Assembly: GCF_014205875.1 (NCBI RefSeq)
Contig: NZ_JACHEN010000009.1
Coordinates: 98,772-162,771 of the forward strand
DNA length: 64,000 bases
Reading direction: 5' to 3'
DNA from: Anaerosolibacter carboniphilus
Lineage (GTDB): Bacteria; Bacillota; Clostridia; Peptostreptococcales; Thermotaleaceae
A model generated the notes under the pieces. The model searched no databases. It was not told the origin of the DNA and was given only the letters and a program-made list of their open reading frames with translations. The position numbers and the translations under genes were made by a program. The stretch's first letter is position 1. Each line of letters starts with the position of its first letter. Below, one piece after another: positions 17,223 through 26,920 of this stretch.

Positions 17223-18992
17223 TTAACTTCTTATCTTCGTTACTTCATCTAATAAACGAATCAGTTCCGGATCAGATTTATATCTTAATCTTAGATGCTT
17301 ATTTATCCCTGCTACTTCAGGGTTCTGATCTAGAAACTTAAATAACGCTTCTAAGGTGTATTCCAAATTGTTCTGAGAAAAATACTTTTCAATAGTATTG
17401 AATAGACTTAAATCTTCCTCATAATCTAATGTCAGCCTATAATCTCTGCACCATTTCTCTGGCAGCTTCACTTTATTCACTTTAAAATATTCTGGATTGT
17501 TTTGAAAATACCATGTCATATATTCTGAATAATCTGCTCTCGGAAAATAGCTTTTTACCCTCTCTAACGCTGCTGCATTGATAATCTCAACACTTGTCCC
17601 TACTGCTTCTCCCACACCACATGTATAGTCTGCCCCACTGACAAAATGCGCCTTTAATAAAAACTGGCATATATCATTGGACAAATACGGACAATCTCCT
17701 GTCGCTCGTATGATCACATCTACCTTAAGCATTCTCACAATATCCAGATATCTTTGAATCACATCATCCGGATCTCCCTTATGGAAAATGACATCCTCTC
17801 TATAGCAATATCTCTCAAGATCTCTGTCTTCTTCCATAGAAGAGGTAGCGAGAATCGTATGATTCACATTTCGAAATTTAAGGGCATTTTTGAGACATAG
17901 TTCTATGGAGGATAAGTTCCCTATAGGCAGCAATGCTTTTTTTGGTAGTCTAGTGGACTTTAGCCTACAGGCGATTACTGTTGCTATTGTTGCCTTTTTA
18001 AAATCCTCGACATATAAGGGTTCTCCAGCACGTTTATCTGTTGTAAGAATGTGAAAGTCCATCAGCAGTTCCTCCAACTGCTTCGTATTTAATCCGTTTT
18101 TCCCAGTTCGTTTGTAAGAAAGGTCTTCCAAGGAAACCGTAGACCCCTTATTTTTGTTTGCTTTGAGAATAGGTAGCTGTATAGATTTCTCTAAATATAC
18201 TTTTTCTCTATCATTGATAAATGATTGATCTAATAAGCTGATATACTTTTTTTGCAGCTCTATATATTTTCTATAATCATCTACTTTTACACTGGAAAAT
18301 CGATCGTATTCCGTCTCTAAATTGCTATGCATAACATGCTTCTCTATTACATCGACACCTAGCATAGCCGCTATTACAGGCAGCCAGATGGCATGCTCAC
18401 TGCTACCGTCCACATGATCAGCAAAGACGATTCGATTATCAAAATGGGCTTTTATCTCCTTTAATTTGGATACTCCAGCATCCATAAGCTCCGTAGGGTA
18501 ACTTTGAAAACCCACTTCCAATAAAATTTCTTGAGGTTTTATTAATTTATTAATGTAAGACAATCTTTCTTTGATTTCAGATAGCTCATATCCTGAAATA
18601 TTTATAATCAGTTTTTTTTCAGTCATGTTCAGATTTGATAGGCTTTGCAGCAAATTCCTGTTCATCAAAATCGAAGCCTGAAGCTTTATACCCTTTATTT
18701 TGTTCAGGTTATGCCTGATAATCTCAATACCATAGCCGTCAAATACATCTATCCAAACATCCTTTGTTATACTGACATAGTCTATCAGCTCAGCCCAATC
18801 CCCTTTACTGATATATAGCTTTTTATATACCTCAAACCACTCATAATCTGGTGTAGCGATTTCATCATATTTAAAGGGTTGAAACTTCATACCATATCCT
18901 TCTGTAAAATCTTCAAATTCTTTGATAAGGCCTCGTAGATAATCTATGCTGCCACCATGGGTATTGGCTATTTCAATGATATTGTATATCAT
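17223..18992 (-). CDS. Fused nonulosonic acid synthase-like and CMP-sugar cytidylyltransferase
   Basis: A 589-residue two-enzyme protein. Residues about 1-325 form a divergent NeuB-type unit: IIEIANTHGGS, MKFQPF, FADHVDGSSEHA and DVIEKHVM, followed by a SAF-like segment (VSLEDLSYKRTGKNG, RAGEPLYVEDF). Residues about 333-589 form an SpsF-type cytidylyltransferase: ATVIACRLKSTRLPKKAL is the CTP-binding start, with RATGDCPYL near residue 430. Such enzymes activate nonulosonic acids as CMP-sugars. The ATG at 18992 with AGGAG upstream is chosen over one 27 bases earlier. In B. subtilis SpsE and SpsF are separate proteins, so the fusion is notable. Confidence 0.83.
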   Translation of the reverse strand: MIYNIIEIANTHGGSIDYLRGLIKEFEDFTEGYGMKFQPFKYDEIATPDYEWFEVYKKLYISKGDWAELIDYVSITKDVWIDVFDGYGIEIIRHNLNKIKGIKLQASILMNRNLLQSLSNLNMTEKKLIINISGYELSEIKERLSYINKLIKPQEILLEVGFQSYPTELMDAGVSKLKEIKAHFDNRIVFADHVDGSSEHAIWLPVIAAMLGVDVIEKHVMHSNLETEYDRFSSVKVDDYRKYIELQKKYISLLDQSFINDREKVYLEKSIQLPILKANKNKGSTVSLEDLSYKRTGKNGLNTKQLEELLMDFHILTTDKRAGEPLYVEDFKKATIATVIACRLKSTRLPKKALLPIGNLSSIELCLKNALKFRNVNHTILATSSMEEDRDLERYCYREDVIFHKGDPDDVIQRYLDIVRMLKVDVIIRATGDCPYLSNDICQFLLKAHFVSGADYTCGVGEAVGTSVEIINAAALERVKSYFPRADYSEYMTWYFQNNPEYFKVNKVKLPEKWCRDYRLTLDYEEDLSLFNTIEKYFSQNNLEYTLEALFKFLDQNPEVAGINKHLRLRYKSDPELIRLLDEVTKIRS

Positions 18993-19022
18993 ATAATTCT
19001 CTCCTATATATGAATCCATATT

Positions 19023-20225
19023 TTATAATACACTTCTAAAATAATCCAACACCTTTTTCACTGCGTTTATCACATCTTCTACATCTTTGTTTTTCATGTT
19101 AGGGAATAATGGTAAGGTAATAATTCTTTCATAGAGTCTTTCTGCATTTGGACATAATCCTTTCTTATATCCGAGTTTCTGATAATAAGGATGATAATAC
19201 ACAGGAATATAGTGAACATTTACACCTATATTCTCTGCTTGTAAAGCATCATAGAGTTCTTTTCTATCGACCTTAAATTTATCAAGCTCGAATTGAAGGA
19301 TGTATAGATGCCAACTGGAATTTGAAAAATCTGCTTGATGAGGAATGATTACGCCATCTATTGCAGCGAAAGCTTCATTATATTTTCTGACAATCTCTTG
19401 CCTTCTTTTAATAAATTCATCTATTCTTTCCAACTGACTGATGCCCAATGCACATTGAATATCTGTAATCCTATAGTTATATCCTAATGCCAGTTGTTCA
19501 TAGTACCATGTACCCTCTTCCTTGTTTTCTAATAAGTTCTCATTTCTAGTAATGCCATGGGTTCTAAACAATAATAGTTTTCTATAAAATATTTCATCAT
19601 TGGTTGTAATCACGCCGCCTTCTCCCGTTGTGATATGCTTTACAGGATGAAGACTGAAGGTTGTCATATGAGAAATACTGCCGACCTTTCTTCCTCTATA
19701 TTCAGTCCCCAAAGCATGAGCTGCATCCTCTATTACAGTGAGATGATATTTCTCTGCCAATTTTAAAATGGGATTTAGGTCGACAACCTGACCTGTAAAA
19801 TCTACGGGGATAATCGCTTTCGTTTTTTCTGTAATTTTTTTCTCAACATCGCATACATCAATGTTATAGGTTTTAGGGTCTATATCTGCAAATATTGGGA
19901 TAGCCCTTTGATAAAGGGCACAGTTTGCTGATGCTGCAAAGGTTATGGGCGTGGTAATGACTTCGTCTCCTTCTTTTATCCCTGCAGCAAAACAAGCTGC
20001 ATGTAATGCTGCTGTTCCATTGGAAACAGCCACCGCATATTTTGCGTCAACATAATCTGCTATTTTATCTTCGAATTCTTTTATCGTAGGACCAGTTGTC
20101 AAATAATCACCTCTAAGGGTTGCTATAACTGCATTTATATCATTTCCATCAATCCACTGCTTTCCATAGGGTAAATATGTCTCCCTTACTGGTTTGCCAC
20201 CGTGAATCGCCAACGTTTTATTCAT
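19023..20225 (-). CDS. pseC: PLP aminotransferase of nonulosonic acid synthesis (PseC/SpsC, DegT family)
   Basis: Transfers an amino group from glutamate to a 4-keto UDP-sugar. The DegT/DnrJ/EryC1/StrS signature is clear: VSNGTAALHAAC, EDAAHALGTEYRG, and FSLHPVKHITTGEGG, whose Lys binds pyridoxal phosphate. GDYLTTGP near the N-terminus and NYRITDIQCALG are typical of PseC/SpsC. The ATG at 20225 is preferred to one six bases earlier because GGGG then has normal spacing. It is 30 bases upstream of the fusion gene in the same operon. Confidence 0.87.
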   Translation of the reverse strand: MNKTLAIHGGKPVRETYLPYGKQWIDGNDINAVIATLRGDYLTTGPTIKEFEDKIADYVDAKYAVAVSNGTAALHAACFAAGIKEGDEVITTPITFAASANCALYQRAIPIFADIDPKTYNIDVCDVEKKITEKTKAIIPVDFTGQVVDLNPILKLAEKYHLTVIEDAAHALGTEYRGRKVGSISHMTTFSLHPVKHITTGEGGVITTNDEIFYRKLLLFRTHGITRNENLLENKEEGTWYYEQLALGYNYRITDIQCALGISQLERIDEFIKRRQEIVRKYNEAFAAIDGVIIPHQADFSNSSWHLYILQFELDKFKVDRKELYDALQAENIGVNVHYIPVYYHPYYQKLGYKKGLCPNAERLYERIITLPLFPNMKNKDVEDVINAVKKVLDYFRSVL

Positions 20226-20238
20226 GTTCATACCCCAT

Positions 20239-21186
20239 TTACACTAAATATAAATGACTCTTTATCCACGCTTCCGTCTTCTGTACGCCTTCTTCTAAAG
20301 AGATCTCTGGCCGCCAATTCATCAGCTTTTCTGTCTTTGAATAGTTGCACAACAGCTTTTGTATCTCACTTTGGGGATGGATATGGGGAATATGTTGTAT
20401 CTGCTCTCCTGATTGAACGATTAATCTGGCAAGATCATTGATGGAGATATCTCTACCTGATCCTGCATTCAGTATTTCTCCGTTCACTTTATCACAATAG
20501 CCTGCCTCTACCACAAATCTGGCACAATCATCTACAAAAAGCAGGTCTCTTGTTTGAGCCCCATCTCCATAGATACTCAGTATTTTTCCATCCAGCTTTC
20601 TCTTAATAAAGATGGCTACAACACCCCCTTCACCTCCCGTTTTTTGAAAAGGTCCATAGGTGTTAAAAGGTCTTATGACTACGGCTGGCAACTTATATCC
20701 ATACCAATAGGATAAAACCATATTTTCTCCTGAAATCTTACTGGCAGCATAAGGTGAAGCCGGTCTGATTGGATGAACCTCTGTAATTCCATGTTCATCA
20801 TAGGCCCTGTCATAGACCATACAAGTGCTCATAAACACTATTTTTATATTTTGTTTTCTACATTCTTCCAGTACATAAAAAGTTCCTAAAACATCATTAT
20901 TAAATGTAGTTTCTGGATCATCTAAACTATCCTGTACATTGATGCTAGCACCTAGGTGATAGCATATTTCATATTTGTTTTTGAAAAGTTCACTTAGCAA
21001 TTTACGATCTTTTATATCTCCATAAATGAACCCTTTAAAATGATCCATATGAAAAAATTCTTCAATGTTTTCTCTTCTGCCATTGGATAAGTTATCTAAT
21101 ATCCATACATCATGTCCGTCTTCCAATAATTTTTTCACAACCCATCTTCCAATAAATCCTGCTCCACCTGTTACCAATATGTTCAT
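20239..21186 (-). CDS. NAD-dependent sugar epimerase/dehydratase
   Basis: An extended short-chain dehydrogenase of 315 residues, UDP-glucose 4-epimerase-like. VTGGAGFIGRWVV binds NAD; MSTCMVYD and YAASKISGE carry the Ser/Thr and YxxxK catalytic residues; RPFNTYGP and RDLLFVDDCA are family motifs. A GGGAGG site precedes it and only four bases separate it from the dehydratase upstream. It may epimerise an intermediate, for example to choose between pseudaminic and legionaminic-type products; the substrate is unknown. Confidence 0.82.
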   Translation of the reverse strand: MNILVTGGAGFIGRWVVKKLLEDGHDVWILDNLSNGRRENIEEFFHMDHFKGFIYGDIKDRKLLSELFKNKYEICYHLGASINVQDSLDDPETTFNNDVLGTFYVLEECRKQNIKIVFMSTCMVYDRAYDEHGITEVHPIRPASPYAASKISGENMVLSYWYGYKLPAVVIRPFNTYGPFQKTGGEGGVVAIFIKRKLDGKILSIYGDGAQTRDLLFVDDCARFVVEAGYCDKVNGEILNAGSGRDISINDLARLIVQSGEQIQHIPHIHPQSEIQKLLCNYSKTEKLMNWRPEISLEEGVQKTEAWIKSHLYLV

Positions 21187-21190
21187 CAGA

Positions 21191-22204
21191 TTACCTCCCT
21201 GCTCCTCTCACCAATTTTCTAACTTCCTCCTTTGATATGGGCTCCATATTATGAGAGCGATAGCTTCCTATATCTACTGGGTTATAATTCTTATAGAACT
21301 CCATAAACTTTTCTATCCCATAGGTTACAGGGCACACTGCATACATTTTTCCCAAGTCAAAGGCAAATTTAGATTCTTCTTCTGTCATGAGCTCTTCATA
21401 AAACTTTTCCCCTGGTCTTATCCCAATCGTTTCAATTTTCACTTCATAAACATCAATATCATATTTTTCGCACGTCTCTTCAATAACAATTTCAACCAAA
21501 TCTTTGAGCCGAATGACTGGCATTTTTAGTATAAAAATTTCGCCACCCAGACAGTTTTCGGGTACCTGCATTGTAAGGGCTGCAGCTTGCGTCAACGTCA
21601 TCATAAATCTACTCATATTTTGGTCAGTTACCGTTACTTTTCTCTGCTCTAGGATCTGCTTTTCAAATAATGGAATGATGGAACCTCTTGATCCCAATAC
21701 ATTTCCAAATCTAACAACAACAAATTTCGTTCTAGCGTTACCTCGACTGAAATTAGCTGCTTGCGTAATTCTCTCTGCTAACAGCTTCGTAGCACCATAG
21801 ACATTGGTAGGATTAATTGCTTTGTCCGAACTCGTAAATATCACCGTTTCTATATTATGATTTCTAGCTGCCTTTATGACATTATCCATCCCAATAATAT
21901 TGGTCTTCATAGCCTCTGTAGGATTGTATTCACAAGCAGGTACATGTTTCATCGCCGCTAAATTGAATACAATATCAATGTCCCGACACGCTCTTTCAAC
22001 ACGATCATAGTCCCTTACATCACCTATTAATAATCTAATGTTACTCTTGTTACCTATCTCGTTTTCTATCATAAACTGTTTATGTTCGTCTCTACTCAAA
22101 ACTCTGATGACTGCTGGTTCTTGAATTAATATTTCTTCCATAATTTTTCTGCCGATGGTTCCCGTCCCACCAATAATCAAAATCTTCTTATTTTTATAAT
22201 TCAT
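21191..22204 (-). CDS. pseB: UDP-N-acetylglucosamine 4,6-dehydratase (PseB/LegB-like)
   Basis: First enzyme of the nonulosonic acid operon; makes a 4-keto-6-deoxy UDP-HexNAc. The CapD-type short-chain dehydrogenase has IIGGTGTIGRK for NAD, AAMKHVPACEYNPTEA, FTSSDKAINPTNVYGATK with the YxxxK pair, and RFGNVLGSRGSIIP. The 337 residues match the soluble PseB type without membrane segments. AGGAGCGA precedes the start. Whether it inverts C5 (PseB) or not (LegB) cannot be told from the sequence, so the product could be pseudaminic or legionaminic type. Confidence 0.85.
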   Translation of the reverse strand: MNYKNKKILIIGGTGTIGRKIMEEILIQEPAVIRVLSRDEHKQFMIENEIGNKSNIRLLIGDVRDYDRVERACRDIDIVFNLAAMKHVPACEYNPTEAMKTNIIGMDNVIKAARNHNIETVIFTSSDKAINPTNVYGATKLLAERITQAANFSRGNARTKFVVVRFGNVLGSRGSIIPLFEKQILEQRKVTVTDQNMSRFMMTLTQAAALTMQVPENCLGGEIFILKMPVIRLKDLVEIVIEETCEKYDIDVYEVKIETIGIRPGEKFYEELMTEEESKFAFDLGKMYAVCPVTYGIEKFMEFYKNYNPVDIGSYRSHNMEPISKEEVRKLVRGAGR

Positions 22205-22318
22205 AGTTCTCGCTCCTAAATGTAAACATCAGATTTAAAAGTTGTTTATATAACATATATATGAACGCACATTAATTCTGTGAATAGGCCGTTTGATTCC
22301 CTAGCACCGTTATATCTT

Positions 22319-23416
22319 TCAAGTCAAAAAGTTTCGAAGCTGCTGCCTCTGTTCCAGCAATTCTTCAAGAACACTAAGATTGTGTAAAATATTTATATCT
22401 TGGGGACGATAAGATAACGCCATTTTGTTATGCTGATAGGACAGATCATATAGGCCTAACCGATAATAACAAAGTCCTAGCTGCATATGGGGCAGCCAGG
22501 TTCGACTTGGCTGATTGATAATAGCCCAGCTGCTTTCTGGTAGAGGTACTTCAAGGGCCTGCTTATACCAATAAACGGCATTCTTGAATGCATTTTTCTC
22601 CAAAAAATGATAGCCTAGCCGACAGCAAGCTTCTGAGCGTGGAGTATCATATTGAAAGGACTTGAAAGTGTATGCCATCTCCTTATCTTTATCTCCAATC
22701 TGGTAATAACAGTCAGCCAATCTGTTGCAAGTAAAAATCTTATTTTCCACCGAATTATTCTCATCCTCTAAGTATTTCAAATAGAATACGATGGCTCTTT
22801 CATATATTTGGTGCTGATGCAATTCACGGGCAAAATGAAAGACATCCTGAGCCGTAAATGCTTTTCCCTGACTCAAGCGGTTTTCATATATTTTGAGATT
22901 ACGGTCCGTTGTCTTACTGACCCGCTTATGGGTCACTACGATATCACTGTCATATAGATATCCATCAACAAACAAGTCTTCATGAACAGCACCACACCAC
23001 TGAAAGTTTTTCAATCGTTTTACGATCCGGGTCCGTCGTACACTTAACGTTACATTCCCATAATCGTCAAAGTCACAATGATATTCCATAGAGACAGCAT
23101 CCACCAAAGGATCTAGGGATTGTTTCAGTTTTACCAATTTCTGTCGTTCCTCCGGTAAGAGTACATCATCTGCATCCAACCACATAATATAGTCCATGGT
23201 CCCATGGGAAAAAGCAAAGTTTCGTGCCGCAGCGAAATCATCGACCCATTCAAAATCTATAACGTGTTTTGTAAATTTTTCAGCTATTTCTTTCGTTCTA
23301 TCGGATGAACCCGTATTCACAATAATGATCTCATCCACGATGTCGCTTACTGATGTCAAGCATCTTTCCAGGGGATCCTCTTCATTTTTTACAATCATAC
23401 AAAGACTTATTTTCAC
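22319..23416 (-). CDS. GT2 glycosyltransferase with TPR-like C-terminus, partner of collagen-like gene 1
   Basis: A 365-residue protein: SLCMIVKNEEDPLERC, IIIVNTGSSDRT, DDFAAARNFAFSHG and MWLDADDVLL (the DxDD metal site near residue 80) define the GT2 domain; residues about 200-350 are helical TPR-like repeats ending in QLGLCYYRLGLYDLSYQHN. It is closely related to the genes at 25697 and 29798. The start is GTG with AGAGGTGA upstream. It lies directly downstream of a collagen-like gene, and a SigE-type promoter motif precedes it. Family knowledge (SgtA of C. difficile) suggests it glycosylates the collagen stalk in the mother-cell cytoplasm. Confidence 0.82.
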   Translation of the reverse strand: MKISLCMIVKNEEDPLERCLTSVSDIVDEIIIVNTGSSDRTKEIAEKFTKHVIDFEWVDDFAAARNFAFSHGTMDYIMWLDADDVLLPEERQKLVKLKQSLDPLVDAVSMEYHCDFDDYGNVTLSVRRTRIVKRLKNFQWCGAVHEDLFVDGYLYDSDIVVTHKRVSKTTDRNLKIYENRLSQGKAFTAQDVFHFARELHQHQIYERAIVFYLKYLEDENNSVENKIFTCNRLADCYYQIGDKDKEMAYTFKSFQYDTPRSEACCRLGYHFLEKNAFKNAVYWYKQALEVPLPESSWAIINQPSRTWLPHMQLGLCYYRLGLYDLSYQHNKMALSYRPQDINILHNLSVLEELLEQRQQLRNFLT

Positions 23417-23457
23417 ATGATCACCTCTTGGACATTCAAGATGTATTTCTTATATAA

Positions 23458-23483
23458 ATTATATGCCTGTTGATTCCTATGTG
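23458..23483 (-). promoter_or_regulatory. Candidate SigE-type promoter for the GT2 gene at 23416
   Basis: CACATA (23483-23478), a 12-base spacer and CATATAAT (23465-23458) on the minus strand resemble the SigE pattern with -10 CATACAAT. Similar motifs precede the other two GT2 genes. Confidence 0.35.
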
Positions 23484-23498
23484 TTTCTAAAAAAGAAG

Positions 23499-23523
23499 CC
23501 GGCTCACGTAGAACGCAAGCCGG
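23499..23523 (-). terminator. Terminator of collagen-like gene 1
   Basis: An 11-bp stem with two wobble pairs and a 3-base loop, followed on the minus strand by TTCTTTTTT. It lies 40 bases past the stop at 23563. Confidence 0.85.
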
Positions 23524-23562
23524 TCATACCTCATAGAAATCCTGATATTTCCCAGATGCACG

Positions 23563-25386
<1,824 letters not shown>

Positions 25387-25472
25387 AACATTCCCTCCTC
25401 TAATAACTTTTGTTGGCCTTTTGTTTTTTGAGGATGAGCCTTTTAAAATGGACATTCATCCCTTTTCAGTTC

Positions 25473-25505
25473 ATATTATGTGGACAAAGTATTATGGTTC
25501 CATAA
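25473..25505 (-). promoter_or_regulatory. Candidate SigK-type promoter with inverted repeat, collagen-like gene 1
   Basis: On the minus strand AC (25498-25497), a 16-base spacer and CATAATATG (25480-25472) resemble SigK promoters. The -35 lies inside the inverted repeat TTATGG-TT-CCATAA (25492-25505). The block is nearly identical upstream of collagen-like gene 2. The rest of the 25387-25696 gap holds only this and the terminator at 25598. Confidence 0.45.
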
Positions 25506-25597
25506 CCGCTTAAACGTTTCCCAAATATAACGATAAAATAGATCTAATTTTTCATGAGTAAATAGCTATAGCTTCAAAACAAATAGGATCACAAACC

Positions 25598-25638
25598 AAC
25601 CCTTTCACAGTATTAAACCCACATACTGTGAAAGGGTT
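25598..25638. terminator. Strong stem-loop downstream of the GT2 gene at 25697
   Basis: A perfect 15-bp stem (25598-25612 with 25624-25638) with an 11-base loop. The T-run on the minus strand is weak, but position and stem strength fit a terminator for the upstream GT2 gene. Confidence 0.65.
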
Positions 25639-25696
25639 GTCTTCTGAACCTCCCTATCTTTTTTCATTATAATGATTTATGATAATATTCCATATT

Positions 25697-26788
25697 CTAC
25701 TGATCCGTTGAATTCTTTATCTTTAACGTCTCCTCAAAATATTGTTTATTATATAAAACTCTTTGATCATCAGGTATATATAATCTAGCTATTTCATTAT
25801 GCTCATAGGCTAACTGATGAAGTCCTAAGCGATCATAACATAAACACAGCTGCAGGTGAGGCAGCCAAGTCCAACAGGCAGAATTTGTTAGTCCCATGTT
25901 TTCAGTAGGCTTTTCCAACAGTGTGGCAACCTTGTACCAAAAAGCAGCTTGTTTAAACATGTTTTTATTTAAAAATAGAAATCCCATTCGACAGCAAGCT
26001 TCAGCCCTTGGCACATCATATTTAAAAGATTGTAAGTTATGCTTCATTGCATCATCCCAATTATTCAGGATGATATGAATATCAGCAAGCTTCCCACAGG
26101 CAGCAACATTGTCTTCAAACCATCCCTTTCCCGTATCCAGAAATTTATTATAATATTCTGCAGCCTCTTGATGCCGTTGATGATCGAGAAGCTCATTGGC
26201 ATAATAATACAAATCTCTTGAACTAAACGACTCATTGTTTTTCAAGCGCTGTTCGTATATCCTTATATTTCTATTCACATCATGATGGACACGCTTATGT
26301 GTTACCCCAATATCGCTGTTGTAAATAGTACCACCCATTTCTAGATATTCATGTACCGGACCCACCCATTTAAAATTACAGCTTCTCTTTACAAGACGGT
26401 TACTTCTTATGCTGTGTGTCACTTTTCCATATTGATCAAAAGTTAAGTTGATGTTCATCGTCACACAATCTATCGTTGGACTGAGAGCTTCCTTAAGCTG
26501 CAAGAATTTCTGTCTATCTTTCTCTAGCAACATATCATCAGCATCCGTCCAAAGAATATATTCCATGGAAGCTTTGTTAAAGGCAAAATTACGGGCAGCC
26601 GCGAAATCGTCAATCCACTCAAAATCATATATTTTATCTGTATAACGTTTGGCTATTTCTTTTGTGCGATCTTCTGAACCCGTATCAACAATAATGATTT
26701 CATCTGCAATTTCATTCATAGAGTCTAGACATCTGGCAAGAACCTTTTCTTCATTTTTTACGATCATGCATAAACTAATAGTCAGCAT
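25697..26788 (-). CDS. GT2 glycosyltransferase with TPR-like C-terminus, partner of collagen-like gene 2
   Basis: A 363-residue paralogue of the genes at 22319 and 29798: SLCMIVKNEEKVLARC, IIIVDTGSEDRT, DDFAAARNFAFNKA and LWTDADDMLL (DxDD site), then TPR-like helices (LYYYANELLDHQRHQEAAEYY, MGFLFLNKNMFKQAAFWYK). It is closest to the 29798 protein. The ATG at 26788 has GAGGTGAT upstream. It lies downstream of the long collagen gene on the same strand, separated by a terminator, and has a SigE-type promoter motif. It probably glycosylates that collagen protein; inferred from pairing. Confidence 0.82.
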   Translation of the reverse strand: MLTISLCMIVKNEEKVLARCLDSMNEIADEIIIVDTGSEDRTKEIAKRYTDKIYDFEWIDDFAAARNFAFNKASMEYILWTDADDMLLEKDRQKFLQLKEALSPTIDCVTMNINLTFDQYGKVTHSIRSNRLVKRSCNFKWVGPVHEYLEMGGTIYNSDIGVTHKRVHHDVNRNIRIYEQRLKNNESFSSRDLYYYANELLDHQRHQEAAEYYNKFLDTGKGWFEDNVAACGKLADIHIILNNWDDAMKHNLQSFKYDVPRAEACCRMGFLFLNKNMFKQAAFWYKVATLLEKPTENMGLTNSACWTWLPHLQLCLCYDRLGLHQLAYEHNEIARLYIPDDQRVLYNKQYFEETLKIKNSTDQ

Positions 26789-26821
26789 AATATCACCTCA
26801 TCAATCTTCATATTTCAATAC

Positions 26822-26848
26822 ATTGTATGTCATATTTGGGGTTATGTG
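26822..26848 (-). promoter_or_regulatory. Candidate SigE-type promoter for the GT2 gene at 26788
   Basis: CACATA (26848-26843), a 13-base spacer and a consensus -10 CATACAAT (26829-26822) on the minus strand, 33 bases before the start. The flanking sequence is shared with the region upstream of 30889. Confidence 0.45.
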
Positions 26849-26876
26849 ATTGGGACATGGTCATTATATGCAACAA

Positions 26877-26906
26877 CAAAGCCTTCCACATAAATGGAAG
26901 GCTTTG
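26877..26906 (-). terminator. Terminator of collagen-like gene 2
   Basis: A perfect 12-bp stem (26877-26888 with 26895-26906), 6-base loop, followed on the minus strand by TTGTTG. It lies 15 bases past the stop. Confidence 0.75.
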
Positions 26907-26920
26907 AGAAATAGGTTATT

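Noticed and set aside
17223..18992. Fusion gene as a frameshift or sequencing artefact
   Set aside because: Both domains are intact, in one frame, with a sensible linker and no internal start with a good binding site, so a real fusion is more likely.
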